Shown here in pieces: positions 63,095 through 64,000 of a stretch of DNA of 64,000 nucleotides. Made by a program: the position numbers and the translations under genes. This DNA is from Oceanospirillum sp048268485 (GTDB lineage: Bacteria; Pseudomonadota; Gammaproteobacteria; Pseudomonadales; Halomonadaceae), in contig JBLWVL010000016.1 in NCBI GenBank assembly GCA_048268485.1, forward strand, positions 13,239 to 77,238. Direction: 5' to 3'. Each line of letters begins with the position of its first letter. The first letter of the stretch is position 1. Below the pieces are notes generated by a model. That model ran no database searches. It was not told where the DNA came from and worked only from the letters and a program-made list of their open reading frames with translations.

Positions 63095-63718
63095 TTAGAA
63101 GTCTGCATCAATGAAAGCGGTATCCATAACACCATCACCGTCAGTGTCCATCGCTACAGCATCAATTTCCCCATCGCCGTCTGCGTCTACAGCAACAGTA
63201 TCTACGAAGCCATCTCCATCTGTGTCCATTGCAACGGTATCAATAACACCATCACCGTCAGTGTCTGCTGCAACAGCATCAACATATCCATCACCATCTG
63301 TGTCCACTGCAACAGTATCGATAAAACCGTCACCGTCAGTATCAGCTGCCACTGCATCAACAAAACCGTCGCCATCAGTATCCATAGCAACTGTATCTAT
63401 ATACCCATCACCGTCAGTGTCGACTGCTACAGTATCTACAAATCCATCGCCGTCCGTATCTGCAGCAACCGTATCAACAAATCCATCGCCGTCCGTATCT
63501 GCAGCAACCGTATCAACAAATCCATCACCATCAGTATCGGCAACTGCTAAATCATATTCTCCATCCCCATCAGTGTCGGCGTAGCCGATATCTTCAATGC
63601 CATCACCGTCCTGATCGATTGCTACAGCATCGGCGGTGCCATCCCCGTCCAGATCATATTCGGTACTACTGGACTGATTCTTCAAGGATTCTTCAGCTAA
63701 CTTATCTAATTCGCTCAT
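63095..63718 (-). CDS. Acidic protein of fourteen 13-residue calcium-loop repeats
   Basis: After a 21-residue N terminus (MSELDKLAEESLKNQSSSTEY), residues 22-203 are fourteen tandem 13-residue repeats of the form DTDGDGFVDTVAA, ending DADF. The repeat pattern DxDGDGxxD is that of EF-hand or thrombospondin type 3 calcium loops, so calcium binding is expected. The 13-residue period with a hydrophobic VAx linker suggests a solenoid. There is no signal peptide or recognisable secretion signal. AGGGA precedes the ATG. It is followed by the basic Pro/Gln-rich gene and is divergent from a transposase-like gene. Function is unknown. Confidence 0.85.
   Translation of the reverse strand: MSELDKLAEESLKNQSSSTEYDLDGDGTADAVAIDQDGDGIEDIGYADTDGDGEYDLAVADTDGDGFVDTVAADTDGDGFVDTVAADTDGDGFVDTVAVDTDGDGYIDTVAMDTDGDGFVDAVAADTDGDGFIDTVAVDTDGDGYVDAVAADTDGDGVIDTVAMDTDGDGFVDTVAVDADGDGEIDAVAMDTDGDGVMDTAFIDADF
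63110..63655 (-). repeat. Fourteen 39-bp tandem coding repeats
   Basis: The repeats encode the 13-residue calcium loops. Two adjacent units (63438-63476 and 63477-63515) are identical at all 39 bases, which suggests recent duplication. The others differ at synonymous and conservative positions. Confidence 0.95.
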
Positions 63719-63932
63719 GGTATGTCCCTATATTGCTGTTGGTTTCTGAGAATAATGGTGGATCTAAATTGCTATATTAATCCGTGTGTTACGGAATATG
63801 GACTGGTACTAACCCTAGTTTTTTCGGTGGTCACTTAATAAAGAAAAACCGGGACACCCATAATTTGACCCTACCAAAATCAGCCGCCTGATCTACACTT
63901 AAGTCATTGGTGAAATTATGGAGGATCGCACC

Positions 63933-64000
63933 ATGACCCGTGCCCGCAATGAGCAGATTAGCACTGCTGATACCCCGTATTACCACTGTATCGCCCGCTG
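63933..64000 (+). mobile_element. Start of an IS200/RAYT-like transposase (partial)
   Basis: The last 68 bases begin a frame MTRARNEQISTADTPYYHCIAR with GGAGG 8 bases before the ATG. The YYHCIAR start fits Y1-type HUH transposases, including REP-associated ones. The gene continues beyond the window, so the catalytic HUH and Tyr motifs are not seen. The upstream segment GGGACACCCATAATTTG (63851-63867 area) may be part of the element's end. Confidence 0.65.

Noticed and set aside
63111..63584. Plus-strand Ser/Pro repeat frame
   Set aside because: It is the antisense shadow of the DxDGDG repeats and has no ribosome site.
63110..63655. Possible CRISPR array
   Set aside because: The 39-bp repeats are contiguous and in frame with no unique spacers; they encode a repeat protein.

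Overview
The window looks like a chromosomal scaffold from a marine gammaproteobacterium of the Oceanospirillales/Pseudomonadales type. The basis is inference from gene order and protein families: a gacA-uvrC-pgsA block followed by tRNA-Gly, tRNA-Cys and tRNA-Leu, a TyrR/PhhR-type regulator, an Mrp antiporter operon with fused A and B subunits, a PA3286-like ketoacyl-ACP synthase, and a Pseudomonas Che2-like chemosensory cluster. One 10-base N gap (15240-15249) interrupts a phoX-like gene. No rRNA, prophage, CRISPR array or complete insertion sequence is seen.

Layout. 1-7.2 kb: end of an unknown gene, a small membrane protein, a YchJ-like protein, msrA, a TyrR/PhhR-type regulator, gacA, uvrC, pgsA and three tRNA genes behind a strong sigma-70-like promoter. 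7.5-15 kb (minus strand): a FabH-like condensing enzyme, then the six-gene Mrp cation/proton antiporter operon with its own terminator and a perfect inverted repeat just upstream. 15.1-17.2 kb: a Tat-exported PhoX-type phosphatase with a recognisable Pho box. 17.6-33.3 kb: one long plus-strand signalling operon. It has a GGDEF-EAL protein, a receptor without a sensor domain, cheY, cheA, cheW, a three-PAS receptor, cheR, cheD, cheB, a STAS anti-anti-sigma factor, and a response regulator with PP2C phosphatase and anti-sigma kinase domains. 33.4-45.2 kb: a cyclic-nucleotide-binding protein, two HD-GYP-type proteins (one lacking its HD pair), cytochrome c', hisC, a YitT-type membrane protein, a multicopper oxidase, a PAS-GGDEF diguanylate cyclase and a YbaY/MliC lipoprotein. 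45.4-54.4 kb: Spo0M-like, EF-hand, purC, DUF2185, YdgA-like, DUF748 and a small lipoprotein. 54.5-61.8 kb: a chemoreceptor, a MocR-type regulator, and a divergent fused indolepyruvate ferredoxin oxidoreductase. 62-64 kb: an acidic protein made of fourteen 13-residue calcium-loop repeats, a basic Pro/Gln-rich partner, and the start of an IS200/RAYT-like transposase.

The main theme is c-di-GMP and chemosensory signalling. The 17.6-33.3 kb operon has the cheY-cheA-cheW-mcp-cheR-cheD-cheB order of the Pseudomonas Che2 (F7-class) cluster, and its receptor ends in a WEEF tail like Aer2. A c-di-GMP enzyme lies upstream and a partner-switching pair of HsbA/HsbR type lies downstream. A reasonable hypothesis is that this operon links a PAS-sensed signal to c-di-GMP output through a STAS protein.

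The strongest candidates for something undescribed are this combined operon, the five GFF motifs in the CheA linker, and the acidic-repeat/basic-partner gene pair at 62-63.7 kb. Functions are inferred from family resemblance read by eye; no database search was run.
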